A DNA stretch of 64,000 bases from Chryseosolibacter indicum (GCF_018598585.1 NZ_JAHESD010000027.1:1-64000), one strand, 5' to 3'. Positions 1 through 10,303 are shown, counted from the stretch's first letter. Notes: a model not told the origin generated them from the sequence alone. Translations and numbers: made by a program.

Positions 1-337
1 GTTAAGCGTAGAGGAAACCTCGGAAAAGGTTTCCTACACTTCGTTGCATTTCAGGCCAGATTCCCGTCTTCTCCCTATCATTGCGCCTCCTTAATTATTT
101 CGCGAAACCGCTAGTTTGATCAAAAATGCTTGGTAGGAGTAAAGGTTCCCCGGGTTCTGCACTGAAAGATAATGGTTGGACTAACTTGATTCTTAATATA
201 AAAGTCTCGATTAAGGGACAATATGTCGAAGGTGAGGAAAAGATAAACCTGATAAAAAATTCAAACAAACGATTTAAATTTGAAAAATGATATTAGTGGC
301 TTTATCAAGAACGGAATAAAGCGAGAAATAGAAGTAA
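1..337. other. Intergenic region, no supported gene
   Basis: No convincing gene is visible. There is a short perfect hairpin at 12-35 (arms AGGAAACCT and AGGTTTCCT with a six-base loop). An open frame of 54 codons at 126-290 (+) has no recognisable motif, so it is not called. Confidence 0.5.
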
Positions 338-367
338 ATAAAAAAGGGAACTGCAAAGTCCCCTTTT
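338..367 (-). terminator. Rho-independent terminator of tRNA-Phe
   Basis: On the minus strand, just downstream of the tRNA, a 9-bp stem (AAGGGGACT pairing with AGTTCCCTT, one G-U pair) with a four-base loop runs straight into a T tract. It would end the tRNA-Phe transcript. Confidence 0.75.
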
Positions 368-370
368 GGG

Positions 371-443
371 TGGTGATGGAGGGAATCGAACCCCCGACAC
401 AAGGATTTTCAGTCCTTTGCTCTACCAACTGAGCTACATCACC
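371..443 (-). tRNA. tRNA-Phe (GAA)
   Basis: The minus strand folds as a full cloverleaf. The acceptor arm GGTGATG pairs with CATCACC, followed by discriminator A. The D arm carries GCTC-AGTTGGTAG-AGC. The anticodon stem AAGGA/TCCTT encloses loop CTGAAAA with anticodon GAA, and the T arm contains TTCGATT. The length is 73 nt. The 3' CCA is not encoded, so it must be added after transcription. A terminator follows directly. Confidence 0.97.
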
Positions 444-574
444 ATTATTTCGAATGCGGTTATATCTCTCACCGGGGCCACAAAAGTATAGAAATTTATA
501 TTCGGTGCAAAATTGGTAGCTGAATTATTAATTATTGATTTTTTTAAATTAGGTTACAATCCAGAATTAATAAA

Positions 575-1882
575 ATGATAGGACAGATTGCATTTATTAT
601 CGTACTAGCTGTTTTCAGCTACCTTATATTCAAAAGAGTATCTAGAATTCGCAAAAACATCTTTTTAGGGAAAAAAATAGAGATCAACGATCATAAAAAC
701 GAAAGGTTCAAAAACCTTTTACTGGTAGCATTTGGACAGAAGAAAATGTTTAAGAGACCTGTACCGGCTTTTCTACATTTATTCATCTACTTGGGTTTTA
801 TTGTCATTAACCTTGAGGTGTTAGAATTTGTAATTGACGGTATTGCCGGCACCCATCGTATCTCTGCTCCTTATCTCGGAGGTTTTTATACTTTCTTAAT
901 GAACATTTTTGAGTTTCTTGCAGTGGCTGTTCTTGTTTCATGTATCCTTTTATTGGCGAGACGTAATGTTTTAAAATTAAAACGCTTCTGGACTTACGAA
1001 ATGAGCGGCTGGCCCAGGTTAGACGCAAACATTATCCTGCTTACTGAAATTGTTCTGATGGTTGCTATCCTCACTATGAATGCTACCGACCAGGTACTTC
1101 AAACCAGAGATACCCATTATGCTGCTACCGGAAGAATATTCTTCAGCTCGATGGTAAGCCCACTTTTTGAATCTCTGCCTACAGGTACTCTAATCTTCAT
1201 TGAACGATTCGCCTGGTGGTTTCACATTGTAGGCATCCTCGGTTTTGCGCTATATGTCACATACTCAAAGCACCTTCATATTTTCATAGGGTTTCCAAAT
1301 ACGTACTATGCCAAGGTTGATCCCAAAGGGCATATGAACAACATGCCTGTTGTTACCAACGAAGTAAAAATTATGTTGGGATTACAGGATGCAAACAATA
1401 GTGCCCCCGCTGAACCAGGCCGATTTGGTGCGAAGGATATTAATGATCTGTCTTGGAATAATTTGATGGCAGCGTATGCCTGTACCGAGTGTGGTAGGTG
1501 CACGTCAGAGTGCCCTGCTAATATTACCGGCAAAAAGCTTTCTCCAAGAAAAATAATGATGGACACACGTGACAGAATGGAAGAAGTTGGAAGATCACTT
1601 GAGAAAGGTGGCCCTGGTTTGAATGATGGCAAAACACTCTTTCATGATTACATCACGAAAGAAGAGATCAATGCCTGCACGAGCTGCAATGCCTGTGTTG
1701 AAGCTTGCCCGGTTTTAATTAATCCCCTCGAAATAATAAATGAATTAAAACGATATCAGTCCATGGAGGAGTCTTCAGCTCCTGCCTCATGGAATGCGAT
1801 GTATCAGAATGTTGAAACCAGTTTTGCACCATGGAAATTTCCTCCATCAGATCGCTTCAACTGGGCAAATGATTTAAAGTAA
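575..1882 (+). CDS. Membrane-anchored (Fe-S)-binding oxidoreductase subunit (HdrC/DsrM-like fusion)
   Basis: The N-terminal ~240 residues hold about five hydrophobic segments resembling the NarI/DsrM/HdrE cytochrome b family, with His residues such as those in YSKHLH that could ligate heme. The C-terminal part carries two ferredoxin-type 4Fe-4S motifs: CTECGRCTSECP from Cys303 and CTSCNACVEACP from Cys368. The next gene, 20 bp downstream, encodes the CCG-domain partner, so the two probably form one quinone-linked electron-transfer complex of the HdrDE/GlpC type at the inner membrane. The electron donor is not revealed. Bacteroidota commonly carry this pair without an attached dehydrogenase. 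The family assignment is firm; the substrate is unknown. Confidence 0.85.
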   Translation: MIGQIAFIIVLAVFSYLIFKRVSRIRKNIFLGKKIEINDHKNERFKNLLLVAFGQKKMFKRPVPAFLHLFIYLGFIVINLEVLEFVIDGIAGTHRISAPYLGGFYTFLMNIFEFLAVAVLVSCILLLARRNVLKLKRFWTYEMSGWPRLDANIILLTEIVLMVAILTMNATDQVLQTRDTHYAATGRIFFSSMVSPLFESLPTGTLIFIERFAWWFHIVGILGFALYVTYSKHLHIFIGFPNTYYAKVDPKGHMNNMPVVTNEVKIMLGLQDANNSAPAEPGRFGAKDINDLSWNNLMAAYACTECGRCTSECPANITGKKLSPRKIMMDTRDRMEEVGRSLEKGGPGLNDGKTLFHDYITKEEINACTSCNACVEACPVLINPLEIINELKRYQSMEESSAPASWNAMYQNVETSFAPWKFPPSDRFNWANDLK

Positions 1883-1902
1883 TAAACTTAAGTTTTAGAA
1901 AG

Positions 1903-2688
1903 ATGAATGTTCCTACAATGGCAGAAATGGCTGCTGCTGGCAAAACACCGGAGGTTCTATTTTGGGTGGGTTGTGCCGGATCTTTTGACGATCGTTATAA
2001 AAGGGTAACAAAAGCATTTGTTAAAATATTAAATGCTGTCGGCATTGATTTCGCAGTACTCGGTACCGAAGAGACATGTACCGGAGATCCAGCCCGAAGA
2101 GCTGGAAACGAGTTTTTGTTTCAGATGCAGGCCATAAACAATATCCAGGTGTTGAATGCCTATGGCATTAAAAAAATTGTTACCGCATGCCCACACTGTT
2201 TCAACACAATTAAAAACGAATATCCTGAACTTGGTGGTAGCTATGAAGTAATCCATCATTCAGTTTTTCTTCAGCAACTAATACAAGATGGGAGAATAAA
2301 ACTTGTGGGAGGGGGTACATTCAAGGGAAGAAAAATCACTTACCACGACTCCTGTTATCTTGGCCGGGCCAACAACATTTACGAAGCTCCAAGATCAGTG
2401 CTTGAAGCTTTGGATGCTGACCTTGTTGAAATGAAAAGATGTCGGACTACAGGACTTTGTTGTGGCGCTGGGGGAGGGCAGATGTTTAAAGAGCCTGAAC
2501 CCGGAAGAAAAGACATTAATGTTGAAAGAACGGAAGAAGCACTGTCTACAGGGGCATCAACAATTGCTGTGGCCTGCCCGTTTTGTATGACAATGATGAG
2601 TGATGGAGTTAAAAATAAGGAGCGGGAGGCCGATGTTAAAGTAAAAGACCTGGCAGAACTTATTGCTGAAGCTAAAGGTTTGAATTGA
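1903..2688 (+). CDS. (Fe-S)-binding protein with two CCG domains (HdrB/GlpC/LldE-like)
   Basis: This 261-residue soluble protein carries the cysteine-rich CCG (DUF3483-like) signature twice. The first is around WVGCAGSFDD ... ACPHCFNT. The second is around DSCYLGR ... LCCGAGGG (Cys186-Cys187) ... CPFCMTMM. In heterodisulfide reductase HdrB such motifs bind a noncubane Fe-S cluster. It follows the membrane Fe-S subunit by 20 bp and is probably co-transcribed, forming the cytoplasmic catalytic half of the complex. Whether it reduces a disulfide or oxidises an organic acid such as lactate or glycolate cannot be decided here. Confidence 0.85.
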   Translation: MNVPTMAEMAAAGKTPEVLFWVGCAGSFDDRYKRVTKAFVKILNAVGIDFAVLGTEETCTGDPARRAGNEFLFQMQAINNIQVLNAYGIKKIVTACPHCFNTIKNEYPELGGSYEVIHHSVFLQQLIQDGRIKLVGGGTFKGRKITYHDSCYLGRANNIYEAPRSVLEALDADLVEMKRCRTTGLCCGAGGGQMFKEPEPGRKDINVERTEEALSTGASTIAVACPFCMTMMSDGVKNKEREADVKVKDLAELIAEAKGLN

Positions 2689-2700
2689 AAATAACAGGTT

Positions 2701-3204
2701 ATGTTTATTCCTTTCGATTCAATTTCCCCCAGTTCAAAAATCTGGATATTCCAGTCGGCAATGCCGTTTACCACTGTTCAAAAGAATAACGTTTCAAATT
2801 ATCTTTTAGAATTTACACAACAATGGAACGCTCACGGGCATGAACTGAAATCGTCTTTTAAGATTGCTTTTGATCATTTTATTATCCTCGCTGTTGATGA
2901 GTCTTATATCGCAACAAGCGGCTGTTCGGTAGATGAGTCAGTAAGAGCTATTAAAACGGTTGAAGCAACAAATGGACTTGACCTCTTTGACAGAAACAAG
3001 ATTGCCTTTTTGGAAGGTGAGCAAGTTTTTTTTGTAAAAGTATCCGAATTAAAAGAAAAATTTAAATCGAATACCTTGAAAGAGTCAACATTAGCGTTTA
3101 ATAACTTGATTAGTACAAAACAGGATCTAGATACTTTGTGGCTGGTACCTGCCGGTAACACCTGGCTTAAAAGATATATACCGAAAGAAACGGTTAACAC
3201 ATAA
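2701..3204 (+). CDS. Conserved Bacteroidota protein of unknown function
   Basis: A 167-residue protein with no signal peptide or membrane segment. It starts 12 bp after the CCG-domain gene and so probably belongs to the same operon. Relatives in Bacteroidota are often labelled 'ABC transporter ATPase', but no Walker A, Walker B or LSGGQ motif is present, so that name should not be used. The pattern with FQSAMPFT near the N-terminus and WLVPAGNTWLKRYIP near the C-terminus looks like a small conserved cytoplasmic family. Function is unknown; the operon position hints at a link with the Fe-S complex. Confidence 0.7.
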   Translation: MFIPFDSISPSSKIWIFQSAMPFTTVQKNNVSNYLLEFTQQWNAHGHELKSSFKIAFDHFIILAVDESYIATSGCSVDESVRAIKTVEATNGLDLFDRNKIAFLEGEQVFFVKVSELKEKFKSNTLKESTLAFNNLISTKQDLDTLWLVPAGNTWLKRYIPKETVNT

Positions 3205-3244
3205 TCCTTTTAGAATTTGTTAGTTTTATACCATATTTAAAGAT

Positions 3245-5266
3245 ATGCGGCTCTTCTCTCCCTTCATTATTATTCTTATTCTCCTCGCTGCCTGCAGTGC
3301 TGATAAAAAAGCAACCAAAGCGTTTAGATATGGTAAGTACCAATCAGCGATCGATTTATATAAAAAGCAACTATCAGATAAAGCGAAAGCTCCTCGGGCG
3401 AACTACTTCATTGCAGAATCGTACAGGCTTTCCAACAGAATTAAAGAGGCTGAAGCCTACTATGAAAAAGCAGGTGGCAGAGGGATTAATAAGGATTCTA
3501 TTAAATTTTATTACGTTCAGGCGTTAAAGGCGAATGGTAAGTACAATGAAGCCCGCGCGCAATTGGAAGACCTTTCTAAGAATGCTGAAGAAGAAAAAGT
3601 AAGAGATCGTGCGAAGGCTGAACTTGATGGATTAAGCTACCTCGAAAATCTTAAAACAAAAGCAAGTTATTATAAAGTTAAAAACCTTGAGCTTATTAAC
3701 ACACCATCAAGTGAGTATTCTCCTGCATTTTTGAACAACGAATTATTTTTTACATCATCCAGAGGTAATGGAAAGATCTATCAGGGAAACGGTACACCTT
3801 TTACGGATATTTACAAGGTTGCATCAAGAGGTGCCAACGTTGATTTAGCCACGTTAGCACCTATGCCAGAGGGTATTAATTCGGAGAACATCAATGATGG
3901 TTGTATTACCTTCTCACCAGATGGGAAAACAATGGTGTTTGCAAAAGGTAATAGCGGAAAGAAAAAAGGCGGTGAAGATGTCGATCTCTATATTTCGCGA
4001 TTTAGAAATGGTGCATGGCAAGCGCCTGTGCCGTTAAATATAAATGATCCGGAGGCTTGGGATTCGTCTCCTTCCTTTAGCCCCGATGGCCGTACCCTTT
4101 ATTTTGCTTCCAATAGAAAGGGGCGTGGCAGAGACAAAACCGGTTATGGCGGAACAGACATTTACTCAGCGCAGATGGACTCCAGGGGAAGGTTTTCACG
4201 TGTAAAGAACCTTGGTCCTGAAATAAATACTCCGGGTAATGAGCTGTTTCCCTACGTAGCTGAAGACATGAAATTATACTTTGCTTCAGATGGCCATCCT
4301 GGTTTTGGTGGGCTTGATCTGTTTGTAGTAATGCGTCAGAAGGGAAGAACAGTGATAGAAAACCTGGGCGAGCCAATGAACTCAAGTGGCGATGATTTTG
4401 GTATTTTCCTCTTTAAAGCAGATCGCGGATTTTTTACTTCCAACAGAGAAGGAGGAAAAGGCGATGACGATATTTACACTTTCGTGAATGAAGATCCGGA
4501 TCTGAAAGTTGTTAATTACTACTTGCAGGGTATCACTTATACAAAAGACAGCGTTGATAACAATCAGATATTACCCAACACAAAAGTGTCTCTTGTTGAT
4601 GCCAATGGCGATGTACTTCAGGATTTTGTTACCGGAAATGATGGTAAGTTTTTATTCAGGATTTATGACAACGAGGATTATAATCTGATCGGACAAACCG
4701 ATGGATACCTGGTAAAACGTCAGACTTATTCTATGCGCGGTAAAGGAGTAGATCCAACTACGTTGAAAGAACTGGTTACCAACATCACGTACGATACCAT
4801 TATGATTCTTGACAGAATCGAGCTAAATAAAATCTTCGTACTCGAAAACATTTATTATAACTACGACAAGGCAGACATTAGACCTGATGCCGCTAAAGAA
4901 CTTGACAAACTTGTTCAACTTTTGGTCGACAACCCTGAAATAAAAATTGAATTGAGTTCACATACTGATAGTGTAGATACTGAAGCTTACAACCTAGACC
5001 TTTCACAGCGCAGAGCACAATCTGCAGTGAATTACCTGGTTAAAAAGGGCATTGAGTCCCAAAGGCTGGTGGCAAAGGGCTACGGAGAATCGAAACCAAT
5101 TGCACGAAATACAAACCCGGATGGAACTGACAATCCAGTTGGGCGACAGAAGAACAGAAGAACAGAATTTAAAATTCTTGCTATTGGCGTGGTTCCTAAG
5201 AAGGTAGAAGAGAGCGAGGATGAGGAATTTGACGAAGACAAATATTTCCGCGGCAGCGGTAATTAA
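3245..5266 (+). CDS. porE: PorE-like T9SS lipoprotein: TPR, PD40 propeller, carboxypeptidase-regulatory-like and OmpA domains
   Basis: Lipoprotein signal with lipobox LLAAC (Cys17). Domains in order: TPR-like helices (about 25-130), a PD40/WD40-like beta-propeller (about 145-400) with repeats such as ITFSPDGKTMVFA and PSFSPDGRTLYFAS, a carboxypeptidase-regulatory-like beta-sandwich (about 425-500), and a C-terminal OmpA peptidoglycan-binding domain (about 530-655) with SSHTDS and LSQRRAQSAVNYL. This four-domain order and the length match PorE of Porphyromonas gingivalis, which tethers the T9SS to peptidoglycan. Several paralogues of this architecture can exist in one genome, so the symbol is a best guess. 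It ends in an acidic tail and is followed by a terminator. Confidence 0.75.
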   Translation: MRLFSPFIIILILLAACSADKKATKAFRYGKYQSAIDLYKKQLSDKAKAPRANYFIAESYRLSNRIKEAEAYYEKAGGRGINKDSIKFYYVQALKANGKYNEARAQLEDLSKNAEEEKVRDRAKAELDGLSYLENLKTKASYYKVKNLELINTPSSEYSPAFLNNELFFTSSRGNGKIYQGNGTPFTDIYKVASRGANVDLATLAPMPEGINSENINDGCITFSPDGKTMVFAKGNSGKKKGGEDVDLYISRFRNGAWQAPVPLNINDPEAWDSSPSFSPDGRTLYFASNRKGRGRDKTGYGGTDIYSAQMDSRGRFSRVKNLGPEINTPGNELFPYVAEDMKLYFASDGHPGFGGLDLFVVMRQKGRTVIENLGEPMNSSGDDFGIFLFKADRGFFTSNREGGKGDDDIYTFVNEDPDLKVVNYYLQGITYTKDSVDNNQILPNTKVSLVDANGDVLQDFVTGNDGKFLFRIYDNEDYNLIGQTDGYLVKRQTYSMRGKGVDPTTLKELVTNITYDTIMILDRIELNKIFVLENIYYNYDKADIRPDAAKELDKLVQLLVDNPEIKIELSSHTDSVDTEAYNLDLSQRRAQSAVNYLVKKGIESQRLVAKGYGESKPIARNTNPDGTDNPVGRQKNRRTEFKILAIGVVPKKVEESEDEEFDEDKYFRGSGN

Positions 5267-5276
5267 ACAGTATTAA

Positions 5277-5302
5277 AGCCTCCTAAAACGGAGGTTTTTT
5301 TT
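5277..5302 (+). terminator. Rho-independent terminator after porE-like gene
   Basis: Stem CCTCC/GGAGG, extended by a G-U and an A-T pair at its base, with a six-base loop followed by eight T residues. It lies 11 bp after the stop codon. Confidence 0.8.
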
Positions 5303-5363
5303 ATTTATGTAGCGCTGCTTTACATTTTATAAACTGTCTGAAATTAATGGGGTTAAAAGTTTA

Positions 5364-5389
5364 TTGTAAAGAATACTACCCTATTTTTG
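5364..5389 (+). promoter_or_regulatory. Candidate Bacteroidota promoter for fumC
   Basis: TATTTTTG at 5382-5389 fits the -7 consensus TAnnTTTG. The upstream TTG at 5364 is only 15 bases away, short of the usual 17-23, although an overlapping TTT further left gives about 19. It lies 22 bp before the fumC start. Confidence 0.4.
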
Positions 5390-5411
5390 CCGCTAAGAAT
5401 TAAATACTATT

Positions 5412-6806
5412 ATGAGCTATCGTATAGAGAAAGATACTATGGGCGAAGTCCAGGTGCCCTCAGATAAGTATTGGGGAGCACAAACTGAACGTTCACGTAA
5501 TAATTTTAAAATCGGCCCTGAGGCGAGTATGCCCAAAGAGATCGTTTATGCTTTTGCATATTTGAAAAAAGCTGCGGCTCTTGCAAACCAGGAGCTTGGA
5601 GTTCTGTCAGCCGATAAAAAAGATCTTATTGCTAAGGTATGTGATGAAATTCTTGCAGGTAAGCTCGATGGTGAGTTCCCTCTGGTTATCTGGCAAACAG
5701 GTTCAGGTACGCAAAGTAACATGAATGTGAATGAAGTTATAGCTTACCGTGCACACGTACTCAATGGAGGAAAGCTTACAGATGAAAAGAAAGTGCTCCA
5801 TCCTAACGATGATGTAAATAAATCACAATCATCAAACGATACTTTTCCTACAGCAATGCACGTTGCCGCCTATAAACAAGTGAGCGAAGTAACCATTCCT
5901 GGTATGTTAAAACTTCGTGAAACGCTGGCTAAAAAGGCAATAGCGTATAAGAATATCGTAAAGACCGGTCGCACGCATTTTATGGATGCTACGCCGCTTA
6001 CATTAGGACAGGAAATCTCGGGATACGTTCAGCAGATTGACAACAGCATCAAAGCCATTAAGAACGCCCTTGACGCAGTTAAAGAATTGGCATTAGGTGG
6101 TACCGCTGTTGGAACAGGATTAAATACTCCTAAAGGGTATGATGTATTGGTAGCAAAAAAGATTGCTGAGTTAACAGGATATCCTTTCATAACTGCGCCA
6201 AACAAGTTTGAAGCATTGGCAGCGCATGATGCAATGGTTGAGTTGTCAGGAGCCTTAAAGCGATCTGCCGTTGCATTAATGAAGATAGCTAATGATGTGC
6301 GTATGCTTAGCTCCGGACCTCGTTGTGGAATTGGCGAGATAATTATTCCCGATAACGAACCAGGCTCTTCTATAATGCCAGGAAAGGTAAACCCTACTCA
6401 GCCAGAAGCATTGACTATGGTTTGTGCGCAGGTAATAGGAAATGACGTTGCTGTTTCTGTTGGTGGTTCAATGGGGCATTTTGAGCTAAACGTGTTTAAG
6501 CCGGTAATTGCGGCTAACGTTTTACAGTCAGCCCGGTTATTAGGCGATGCATGTGTTTCGTTTAATGACAAATGCGCTGAAGGTATTGAGCCTAACGAAG
6601 ACATGATTAAGCAACATCTTGAAAACTCGTTGATGCTCGTTACCGCATTAAACCCCCATATTGGTTACGAAAACGCCGCCAAGATTGCCAAAACAGCGCA
6701 TAAGGAAAATAAAACCTTAAGGGAGGCTGCTGTCGGATTGGGGCTTTTAACTTCTGAGCAGTTCGATCAGTGGGTTAAGCCTGAAAAGATGGTTGGAAGC
6801 TTGTAA
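5412..6806 (+). CDS. fumC: Fumarate hydratase, class II
   Basis: The 464 residues match the usual length of oxygen-stable class II fumarase, which converts fumarate and malate in the TCA cycle. Visible signatures are [13 protein letters not shown] near residue 100, the [17 protein letters not shown] stretch, and the superfamily signature [15 protein letters not shown], whose serine sits on the flexible catalytic loop. A terminator lies upstream and its own promoter candidate precedes it, so it is probably monocistronic. Nothing is unusual about it. Confidence 0.96.
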   Translation: MSYRIEKDTMGEVQVPSDKYWGAQTERSRNNFKIGPEASMPKEIVYAFAYLKKAAALANQELGVLSADKKDLIAKVCDEILAGKLDGEFPLVIWQTGSGTQSNMNVNEVIAYRAHVLNGGKLTDEKKVLHPNDDVNKSQSSNDTFPTAMHVAAYKQVSEVTIPGMLKLRETLAKKAIAYKNIVKTGRTHFMDATPLTLGQEISGYVQQIDNSIKAIKNALDAVKELALGGTAVGTGLNTPKGYDVLVAKKIAELTGYPFITAPNKFEALAAHDAMVELSGALKRSAVALMKIANDVRMLSSGPRCGIGEIIIPDNEPGSSIMPGKVNPTQPEALTMVCAQVIGNDVAVSVGGSMGHFELNVFKPVIAANVLQSARLLGDACVSFNDKCAEGIEPNEDMIKQHLENSLMLVTALNPHIGYENAAKIAKTAHKENKTLREAAVGLGLLTSEQFDQWVKPEKMVGSL

Positions 6807-6870
6807 AATGGCCGCTTTTTAATGTTCCAAAAATTCTTTGTACTTTTATAGTTGATATAACCATTAAGCC

Positions 6871-7509
6871 ATGAATTACAGACTAATTACTATTTTTTGT
6901 CTGGCTTTAATTTTTTCAGCTTCTCAAAGTTTTAGTCAACTGTCAAAGCAAGAAAAGAAAGAGTGGAAGAAGAAAGCCAAGGAATATTCCAAGAATCCTG
7001 CAAACCTTAAGCAATTACTTGATGAAAAGGATGCAGCTCAGTCAGAAGTAGCATCTTTGAATGCAAAAGTTTCTGATCTCCAATCAAAAGTGAGTGATAA
7101 AGATGTGAAAATAGTTGAACTTGAAGATCAACTTTCACAAGCGAGGGCTCAGTTAACCGCTGCAAAAGCTGAGTTGTCACAAGCAAAAGAAACACCTGTT
7201 ATTAATCCTATGGATTTTTCTAAAGGTGTAGTTTTTAAAGTGCAGATTGGTGCTTTTAAGAATAAGGATCTTGCCAAATATTTCGAAAATAATCCGAACT
7301 TTGGCGGCGAGGTAAAAGAAAACGAACCTCAGAAAATCACAATAGGTATTTTCAGAGACTATTGGGAGGCTGATAAGTTTAAGAAGTACATGCGCGAAAT
7401 GGGAGTGAAGGATGCATGGATTGTACCTTACAGAGATGGAACTCGTGTTGAGATTAAGGATGTACTCGAAGGTGTTGTTAATGCCAAACCTGCAGAGGGC
7501 ACTTATTAA
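6871..7509 (+). CDS. Secreted coiled-coil protein with SPOR-like C-terminal domain
   Basis: Signal peptide (about 1-22, ending near SFSQ), then a lysine-rich segment and a long coiled coil (about 50-110) with heptads such as VSDLQSKVSDKDVKIVELED. The C-terminal half (about 120-200) starts with VVFKVQIGAFKNKDL, which resembles the opening of SPOR peptidoglycan-binding domains. It then reads through IGIFRDYWEADKFKKYMREMG, like a SPOR repeat. Bacteroidota homologues are sometimes named 'Ezrin/radixin/moesin family', from the coiled coil only. Probably periplasmic and associated with cell wall or division; exact role unknown. A strong terminator follows. Confidence 0.7.
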   Translation: MNYRLITIFCLALIFSASQSFSQLSKQEKKEWKKKAKEYSKNPANLKQLLDEKDAAQSEVASLNAKVSDLQSKVSDKDVKIVELEDQLSQARAQLTAAKAELSQAKETPVINPMDFSKGVVFKVQIGAFKNKDLAKYFENNPNFGGEVKENEPQKITIGIFRDYWEADKFKKYMREMGVKDAWIVPYRDGTRVEIKDVLEGVVNAKPAEGTY

Positions 7510-7530
7510 TCTTAATTAATGATTTTATAA

Positions 7531-7562
7531 AAAAGCAGTATCCCTCTGATACTGCTTTTTTC
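7531..7562 (+). terminator. Rho-independent terminator
   Basis: Perfect 9-bp stem AGCAGTATC/GATACTGCT with a five-base loop and flanking A and T tracts, 21 bp after the SPOR-like gene. The A tract on the left would let it work in both directions. Confidence 0.85.
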
Positions 7563-7846
7563 ATTATTTAAATTCTAAAGAAAATACTTAGTCCTGATTT
7601 AACATGATCATTGTTAACGCAAATAAAAGCTAAGATTAAATCGCATTTTATTAAATGGGCCCTATTGTTGTATTAAGACGATTGGTTTTGATGTCTTTAA
7701 AAATAGGAGTACTACCTTGAATAAAGACCATAGGATAAATCTTTTTGTTTATATTGTTCCATCATAATGAGATAGCGACCGAATCATGAGGAAGGAGAGC
7801 AGGACAATGATAAAAGGAATGTTTATTTGAATAATAAAAGATAGTG
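7563..7846. other. Intergenic region upstream of recJ
   Basis: Together with the terminator this gives about 337 bases without a gene. It is AT-rich, with no conserved frame on either strand and no clear riboswitch-like structure. The recJ promoter is presumably here, but no good -33/-7 pair stands out. Confidence 0.5.
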
Positions 7847-9544
7847 ATGGAGAAGCGTTGGTTCTATAAGGAGATTCCACCCCAGGAAGATATCATGTCG
7901 CTTTGTAAAGCAATTAATACAAGTGTTTTTACATCAACTATTCTTTGTCAAAGAGGTATTACCGATTATGATTCTGCAAAGAGGTTTTTCAGGCCATCTT
8001 TAAAAGATCTCCATGATCCTTTTCTTATGAAGGACATGCATCAGGCAGTACAACGATTAAAGAAAGCAATAGACAGTAACGAGCGCATTTTGATATATGG
8101 CGATTATGATGTTGATGGAACCACAGCGGTGGCCCTTGTATATAGCTATTTAAAGAAATTTTATCCCAACTGTGCTGCATACATTCCGGATAGATACGCG
8201 GAAGGATACGGCGTCTCATTAGCAGGTATAGAATGGGCAGAACAAAATGGTTACTCCCTTATCATTGCTTTAGATTGTGGTATAAAGGCTTCTGAAATTG
8301 TATCGCTGGCGCATAGAAAAGGTATTGACTTCATTATTTGTGATCATCACTTGCCAGATGATTCCATCCCGCATGCAATTGCTGTACTGGATCCCAAACA
8401 GGATGATTGTTCCTATCCGTGCCCTGATTTAAGTGGGTGTGGTCTAGGGTTTAAATTAATACAAGCCTTTGCAAGAACGCATCGCAATGAAGAAGAGGTA
8501 TTTGAATACCTCGATCTTGTTGCTGTAAGCATTGCTTCTGATATTGTTCCTATTACTGATGAGAATCGTATTCTTTGCCACTATGGTTTAAAGAAGTTGA
8601 ATGAGAATCCGCTCCCCGGTTTAAAAGCATTAAAGGATATCGCGTGTATTAAAAATGATCTTGATGTATCAGGAATAGTTTTTACGCTTGGGCCTAGAAT
8701 TAATGCTGCAGGCAGGGTAGCACATGGTAGTGCTGCTGTAGATTTGCTTATTGCTAAAACTGAAGAAGAGGCGAATGCATTAGCAGAGAAGATCAACCTC
8801 AAGAATGACTTAAGAAAAGAATTTGATTCTTCTATTACAGAGGAGGCAATTGCGATGATTGAATCTAATGCTGCGCATCGCTCTTTAAAAACAACAGTGC
8901 TGTTTAAGAACTCTTGGCATAAGGGTGTGATTGGCATAGTTGCTGCACGTTGTGTTGAAAAATATTACCGACCAACAGTAATACTAACGGAATCAAATAA
9001 TAAAATTACAGGATCCGCCAGAAGCATTAATGGCTTTGATTTATATAACGCTATTCTTGAATGCAGCGACTTACTTGAAAAATTTGGGGGTCATAAATAT
9101 GCAGCAGGGCTTACGTTAGATATCAGCAATCTTGAAGCTTTTCAACAACGATTTGAAAAAGTTGTTTCATCTACACTGACAGATGAGATGTTAATACCGG
9201 TAATAGATATTGATCTTTCCATTCCGTTGGATGCCATTACTAGCGGCTTTTTAAATGTTTTAAAACAAATAGCTCCTTTTGGCCCTGGAAACCAAAAACC
9301 TGTTTTTGAAGCACAGAATTTATATGTGTTTAATTCACTGACAAGTTTTAAAGACAGGCATATTAAATTTCTGGTAGGCCAGGAAGGAAACGACAATGTT
9401 TTTCAGGCTGTAGGCTTTGACTTATCAGAGCATTATAATCGGCTTGCAAGGCGCGATAATTTTAAAATGGCATTTACAATAGAAGAAAATACGTATAACG
9501 GAATAACATCCGTACAATTAAGAATTAAGGACATCAAGTTTTGA
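7847..9544 (+). CDS. recJ: Single-stranded-DNA-specific exonuclease RecJ
   Basis: A 565-residue protein with the DHH-family catalytic motifs in order: DYDVDGTTA (motif I), [15 protein letters not shown] (the DHH motif), then the DHHA1 motif GGHKYAAGL, with [11 protein letters not shown] between them. These residues coordinate Mn in RecJ, the 5'-3' ssDNA exonuclease of recombination and mismatch repair. The first ATG (7847) is preferred to the GTG directly before it. It ends 4 bp before lptB, so the two are probably co-transcribed. Confidence 0.95.
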   Translation: MEKRWFYKEIPPQEDIMSLCKAINTSVFTSTILCQRGITDYDSAKRFFRPSLKDLHDPFLMKDMHQAVQRLKKAIDSNERILIYGDYDVDGTTAVALVYSYLKKFYPNCAAYIPDRYAEGYGVSLAGIEWAEQNGYSLIIALDCGIKASEIVSLAHRKGIDFIICDHHLPDDSIPHAIAVLDPKQDDCSYPCPDLSGCGLGFKLIQAFARTHRNEEEVFEYLDLVAVSIASDIVPITDENRILCHYGLKKLNENPLPGLKALKDIACIKNDLDVSGIVFTLGPRINAAGRVAHGSAAVDLLIAKTEEEANALAEKINLKNDLRKEFDSSITEEAIAMIESNAAHRSLKTTVLFKNSWHKGVIGIVAARCVEKYYRPTVILTESNNKITGSARSINGFDLYNAILECSDLLEKFGGHKYAAGLTLDISNLEAFQQRFEKVVSSTLTDEMLIPVIDIDLSIPLDAITSGFLNVLKQIAPFGPGNQKPVFEAQNLYVFNSLTSFKDRHIKFLVGQEGNDNVFQAVGFDLSEHYNRLARRDNFKMAFTIEENTYNGITSVQLRIKDIKF

Positions 9545-9548
9545 TAAG

Positions 9549-10289
9549 ATGGTATTACGTGCTGAAAATCTTATTAAGAAATACAAGACAAGAACAGTTG
9601 TAAACAACGTTTCTGTACAAGTTTCTCAAGGTGAAATAGTAGGTTTATTAGGGCCAAACGGTGCAGGTAAGACTACTTCTTTTTATATGATCGTTGGTTT
9701 AATTAAACCAAACGAAGGAAAGATATTCCTTGAAAATGAGGAGATAACTCCTATGCCTATGTTTCAACGTGCAAAAAGAGGTATTGGTTATCTTGCTCAG
9801 GAAGCCTCTGTTTTCAGGAAGCTAACCGTAGAAGAAAATATAATGGCTGTACTCGAGATGCGCGATTTTACAAAGCAAGAACGGAAAGAAAAGGTGGATA
9901 TGCTCATTGAGGAGTTTAGCTTGCAGAAAGTGCGTAAAAACTTAGGTATGTCATTGTCAGGAGGGGAGCGAAGACGTACTGAAATAGCGAGGGCGCTTGC
10001 TGTAGATCCTAAATTTGTTTTGCTTGATGAGCCTTTTGCAGGTGTTGACCCGATAGCAGTTGAAGAGATCCAACATATTGTAGCAAAACTCAAAAACAAG
10101 AACATCGGTATTCTTATTACTGACCATAATGTTGATGAAACGCTTTCAATTACTGATCGTGCTTATCTGATGGTAGATGGGAAATTATTCAAATCAGGCA
10201 CTGCAGAAGAACTTGCCGGTGACCCTCAGGTTAGGAAGGTATATTTAGGTCAGAATTTCGAACTAAGAAGAGCGAAGATTAACCTGTAA
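9549..10289 (+). CDS. lptB: LPS export ABC transporter ATP-binding protein LptB
   Basis: ABC ATPase of 246 residues. Walker A is GPNGAGKT (35-42), the signature is LSGGERRR, and Walker B is [12 protein letters not shown], followed by ITDHNV with the switch histidine. The LSGGERRR signature and the reading [22 protein letters not shown] are typical of LptB, which powers lipopolysaccharide extraction from the inner membrane by LptFG. It is coupled to recJ rather than to lptC, and it faces recX across only 14 bp. Confidence 0.93.
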   Translation: MVLRAENLIKKYKTRTVVNNVSVQVSQGEIVGLLGPNGAGKTTSFYMIVGLIKPNEGKIFLENEEITPMPMFQRAKRGIGYLAQEASVFRKLTVEENIMAVLEMRDFTKQERKEKVDMLIEEFSLQKVRKNLGMSLSGGERRRTEIARALAVDPKFVLLDEPFAGVDPIAVEEIQHIVAKLKNKNIGILITDHNVDETLSITDRAYLMVDGKLFKSGTAEELAGDPQVRKVYLGQNFELRRAKINL

Positions 10290-10303
10290 TTAGAAACGCG
10301 ATC

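Noticed and set aside
126-290. 54-codon open frame at the left edge
   Set aside because: No motif, promoter or similarity is visible; could be chance in a short intergenic region.
2701-3204. Common label 'ABC transporter ATPase' for this family
   Set aside because: No Walker A, Walker B or signature motif is present in the 167 residues.
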